From Terriglobia bacterium (GTDB taxonomy: Bacteria; Acidobacteriota; Terriglobia; Versatilivoradales; Versatilivoraceae): 64,000 nucleotides of DNA. A program made the translations under genes and the position numbers. Of this stretch, positions 61,717 through 64,000 are shown one piece after another. Under the pieces are notes generated by a model. It was not told the DNA's origin and made no database searches. It was given only the letters and a program-made list of their open reading frames with translations. The stretch lies in NCBI GenBank assembly GCA_951813285.1, contig OX638355.1:3677136-3741135 (forward strand), in the 5' to 3' direction. Numbering within the stretch: position 1 is the first letter of the stretch; each line of letters opens with the position of its first letter.

Positions 61717-62919
61717 ATGACCGACCGACTTTACTTTTCGGATAGCTACCTGACCGAGTTCGAAGCCCGTGTTCTTCAGGGGGAACAGGCGGGGAATTTT
61801 TTTGAAGTGAGGCTGGATCGAACGGCCTTCTATCCCACCTCGGGCGGCCAACCCCATGATCTGGGCTTTATCGAGGGATTTCCGGTGGTTGACGTGGTGG
61901 ATGGCCCCGATGGAACCATCATCCATCGACTGCAACACCGCCTTCCCTTGACCGGGGCCCAATGCCGGGTCGATTGGCCCAGACGATTCGACCACATGCA
62001 GCAGCACACGGGCCAACATATCCTTTCGCAGGCCTTCATTCGAGTCGCTTCCCTCGCCACCATCGGCTTTCACCTCAGCGCCGAGTATGCCACCATCGAT
62101 CTCGAGGCAGCCGAGGTCGGCCGGGCCACCTTGCGATCGGTCGAGGATCTGGCCAACTCGATCGTCTACCAGAACCGGAGCGTCACTCCACAATTGGTGT
62201 CCCCCGACGAGGCCGCCGGCCTCAACTTCCGCAAGCCAAGCCAGCGGAAAGGAATCCTGAGAGTGGTCACCATCGAGGACTTCGACGTTTCAGCCTGTGG
62301 TGGCACCCATGTGAGGCAAACCGGAGAAATCGGTGGAATATTCATCCATCGCGTTGAGCGGGTGAACCGCCGGACTCGCGTGGAATTCATTTGCGGGGAG
62401 CGTTCGCTCCACTCCTATCGCCACCGTTCGGGAGACCTGGACCGAATCGCCAGGGGGCTCTCGGTTGCCCCTCGGGATGCCCCCGACCGAGTCGAAAAGC
62501 AGACGCTGGAAATGAAAACCATTCGCAAGCGTTTGAAGGCAAAGAACGAGTGGCTGGCTGAGCTACTGGCGCAAGATCTGTTCGACCAGGCGCCTTCCAG
62601 GGAAGGGATACGAATTGTGAAGCATCAATTCGAGGGAGAAGAGAGAGGATTTCTCACCCTGCTGGCGCAACGCCTGCTGGCCTGCGGCCCTTGCTGGGTC
62701 CTGCTTGGCAACGGCGGCGAGCAAGCCCAACTCCTTCTGGCCCGGAGTGAGTCGCTTTCCGGCGACCTTCGCCCGGTGATGACGGAGTGCAGCCGCATGA
62801 TTTCGGGAAGGGGCGGCGGGGCGCCTGCCTTGGTTCAGGGTGGCGGGAGCGACTCCGGCAAACTCCGCAATGCCCTGGACCGCGCGGCCCAACGAGTGGT
62901 CTCCCTGACGAATGGTTGA
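61717..62919 (+). CDS. alaX: Alanyl-tRNA editing protein (AlaX-L type)
   Basis: 400 residues; free-standing relative of the AlaRS editing and DHHA1 regions, hydrolysing Ser- or Gly-tRNA(Ala). The zinc site is shown by HMQQHTGQHILSQAF (HxxxH) and CGGTHVRQTGEIG (CxxxH). An N-terminal threonyl/alanyl second additional domain (RTAFYPTSGGQPHDLG) precedes them; the C-terminal ~150 residues hold the DHHA1-like domain (GRGGGAPALVQGGG). No synthetase core, so it edits in trans. Confidence 0.9.
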   Translation: MTDRLYFSDSYLTEFEARVLQGEQAGNFFEVRLDRTAFYPTSGGQPHDLGFIEGFPVVDVVDGPDGTIIHRLQHRLPLTGAQCRVDWPRRFDHMQQHTGQHILSQAFIRVASLATIGFHLSAEYATIDLEAAEVGRATLRSVEDLANSIVYQNRSVTPQLVSPDEAAGLNFRKPSQRKGILRVVTIEDFDVSACGGTHVRQTGEIGGIFIHRVERVNRRTRVEFICGERSLHSYRHRSGDLDRIARGLSVAPRDAPDRVEKQTLEMKTIRKRLKAKNEWLAELLAQDLFDQAPSREGIRIVKHQFEGEERGFLTLLAQRLLACGPCWVLLGNGGEQAQLLLARSESLSGDLRPVMTECSRMISGRGGGAPALVQGGGSDSGKLRNALDRAAQRVVSLTNG

Positions 62920-63021
62920 CACGACAGGAAGTCGTTTTTTTCCGAGACAGGACACTCGGGACGGCCCTGAGGGATTCCTTCCTTGACAACGACGGCTTAC
63001 GGTGGCGGTCCGGAGCCGTTC

Positions 63022-63030
63022 TGCTATAAT
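63022..63030 (+). promoter_or_regulatory. Extended -10 promoter of tex
   Basis: TGCTATAAT is a perfect extended -10, about 21-30 bp before the tex start codons. A TTGACA upstream is 36 bp away and not a matching -35. Confidence 0.5.
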
Positions 63031-63059
63031 GTGTGGCCCGCTTGCAGGAAATGAACCGC

Positions 63060-64000
63060 ATGGATCCGGACCCCACCCTACTCCAAAAAATCGCCAAAGA
63101 ATCCGGAACCTCACCCAAGCAGGTTGGGGCCACCCTGGACTTGCTGGAAAAGCAGGCGGCCATCCCCTTCATTGCCCGGTATCGCAAGGAAGCTACGGGA
63201 AACCTGGACGAGCCCAGGATTCGCCGCATTGCGGAATGCCACGGTCGATATCGGGCGTTCCTGAAGCGGAGGCGGCTGATCCTGTCCAGGATTGAAGATC
63301 AGGACAAGCTCTCCGACGAACTGAAGGAACAGCTTCTGGCCTGTTACGACAAGAACAGGCTGGAGGATCTCTACGCTCCCTTCAAGCGAAAGGAACGCAA
63401 AGAAGCATCTGCCGCCAGAGAGAAAGGGCTGGAGTCCCTGGCCAAACAACTGTGGGAGCAGGAAACCGGGGAATTCTCCATCGACGCTTTCTCCGAAAAG
63501 CATCTCTCCGAGGAGAAGGGTGTTGCCACAAAGGAGGAAGCCATCGAAGGCGCACTGGCTATCGTGGCCAGGTGGATCGCCGATGATGCCGCGATTCGAG
63601 GAGCGCTCAGGCGATTGATGTCCTCGGAAGGGAAGGTGGTTTCGAAGGTCGTCGCAGGGAAAGCGGGCGAAAAGACCAAATACGACAGTTTCTATGACTT
63701 TAGCGAAGAGATCTCTCGGATTCCCTTTCATCGAGTGACGGCGCTGCGACGCGGCGTCCGGGAGGGAATTCTGACCCTTGAAATCGAATTGGACGATCAA
63801 AAGGCTCTTCAGGTGATCCGGGACAAGACGATCCGGCAGTCCGATTCCCCCTGCGCACCCTTTTTGGAAAGAGCCATCCGGGACGCCTATCTCCACTCCT
63901 TGAAGCCCCTCCTCCAGGCCGAAGTCCGATCGAACTTGAAGGAGAGGACCGACAACGAAGCGCTGAAACTGTTTCAAGCCAATCTTGCCAATTTGCTGCT
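63060..64000 (+). CDS. tex: Tex-family RNA-binding transcription accessory protein, 3' end cut by window
   Basis: At least 313 residues, N-terminal part of Tex (usually about 720-780). The Tex N-terminal helical domain is shown by IAKESGTSPKQVGATLDLLEKQAAIPFIARYRKEATGNLDEPRIRRIAE, DLYAPFKRKERKEASAAREKGLESLA and KYDSFYDFSEEISRIPFHRVTALRRGVREG. The YqgF and S1 domains lie beyond the window end. AGGAA sits nine bases before the ATG at 63060; another ATG three codons earlier (63051) is possible. Confidence 0.93.
   Translation, partial: MDPDPTLLQKIAKESGTSPKQVGATLDLLEKQAAIPFIARYRKEATGNLDEPRIRRIAECHGRYRAFLKRRRLILSRIEDQDKLSDELKEQLLACYDKNRLEDLYAPFKRKERKEASAAREKGLESLAKQLWEQETGEFSIDAFSEKHLSEEKGVATKEEAIEGALAIVARWIADDAAIRGALRRLMSSEGKVVSKVVAGKAGEKTKYDSFYDFSEEISRIPFHRVTALRRGVREGILTLEIELDDQKALQVIRDKTIRQSDSPCAPFLERAIRDAYLHSLKPLLQAEVRSNLKERTDNEALKLFQANLANLL

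Noticed and set aside
62980-63030. TTGACA / TATAAT pair before tex
   Set aside because: The spacing is 36 bp, too long for a sigma-70 promoter; only the extended -10 is retained.

Overview
The window looks like a chromosomal stretch of a GC-rich, Gram-negative-type bacterium, most likely Acidobacteriota. This is inferred from the mix of families: an ADOP-type duplicated permease, a DUF1844 protein, Tat-exported Gfo/Idh/MocA oxidoreductase, PQQ-like beta-propellers, a YtxJ (bacillithiol-type) protein, apolipoprotein N-acyltransferase and a siroheme nitrite/sulfite reductase with a long C-terminal tail. No rRNA, tRNA or CRISPR array was seen. Both ends cut genes (an RND pump on the left, tex on the right).

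Layout. 0-6.4 kb: heavy-metal efflux operon on the minus strand, in transcription order small Cys-rich secreted protein, TolC-like cusC, cusB, cusA. 6.6-8.5 kb: a methyltransferase and ribF. 8.5-13 kb: a minus-strand catabolic group (proline-racemase-family epimerase, SSS symporter, HpaI-type aldolase, FAH-fold enzyme). 13-14 kb: repeats. 14-16 kb: NSS transporter and DUF1844 protein.

16.2-28.5 kb is the most distinctive region, apparently of lower GC by eye. It is bounded by two decayed tyrosine-recombinase C-terminal fragments in opposite orientation and, on the right, by a 138-bp IS66-like miniature element with an 8-bp target duplication. Inside, all on the minus strand, lie an ABC-2-type exporter pair, a truncated ABC-ATPase remnant, an NtrC-family regulator with its histidine kinase, and an adaptor / ATPase / ADOP-permease efflux operon. 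A good -24/-12 (sigma-54) promoter sits in front of the adaptor gene, so the module looks like a self-contained sensor plus efflux system.

28.6-38.7 kb: oxidoreductase, ACT-domain protein, FAH-family sugar-acid dehydratase, TPR protein, YtxJ, a D-aminoacylase homologue that has lost all expected metal ligands, and two PQQ-like propeller proteins. 38.8-49.9 kb: envelope and signalling genes (redoxin, PgpH-type 7TM-HD phosphodiesterase, FGE-fold protein, S41 protease, nfeD-slipin pair, SPOR protein, lnt). 50-55.6 kb: Entner-Doudoroff-type sugar-acid genes (KDG kinase, KDPG aldolase, YjhG-type dehydratase) separated by dense repeats. 56-64 kb: nitrite/sulfite reductase and partner, TPR protein, threonine synthase, AlaX-type editing protein, tex.

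Several dispersed non-coding repeat families occupy the gaps at 13.0-13.9, 44.4-45.2, 51.3-53.6 and 55.6-56.2 kb. They include a 160-bp element with 30-bp terminal inverted repeats, a 210-bp direct repeat about 97% identical across 39 kb, and a family built on TTGTTTCA/TGAAACAA ends. Small open frames inside these repeats are not treated as genes.
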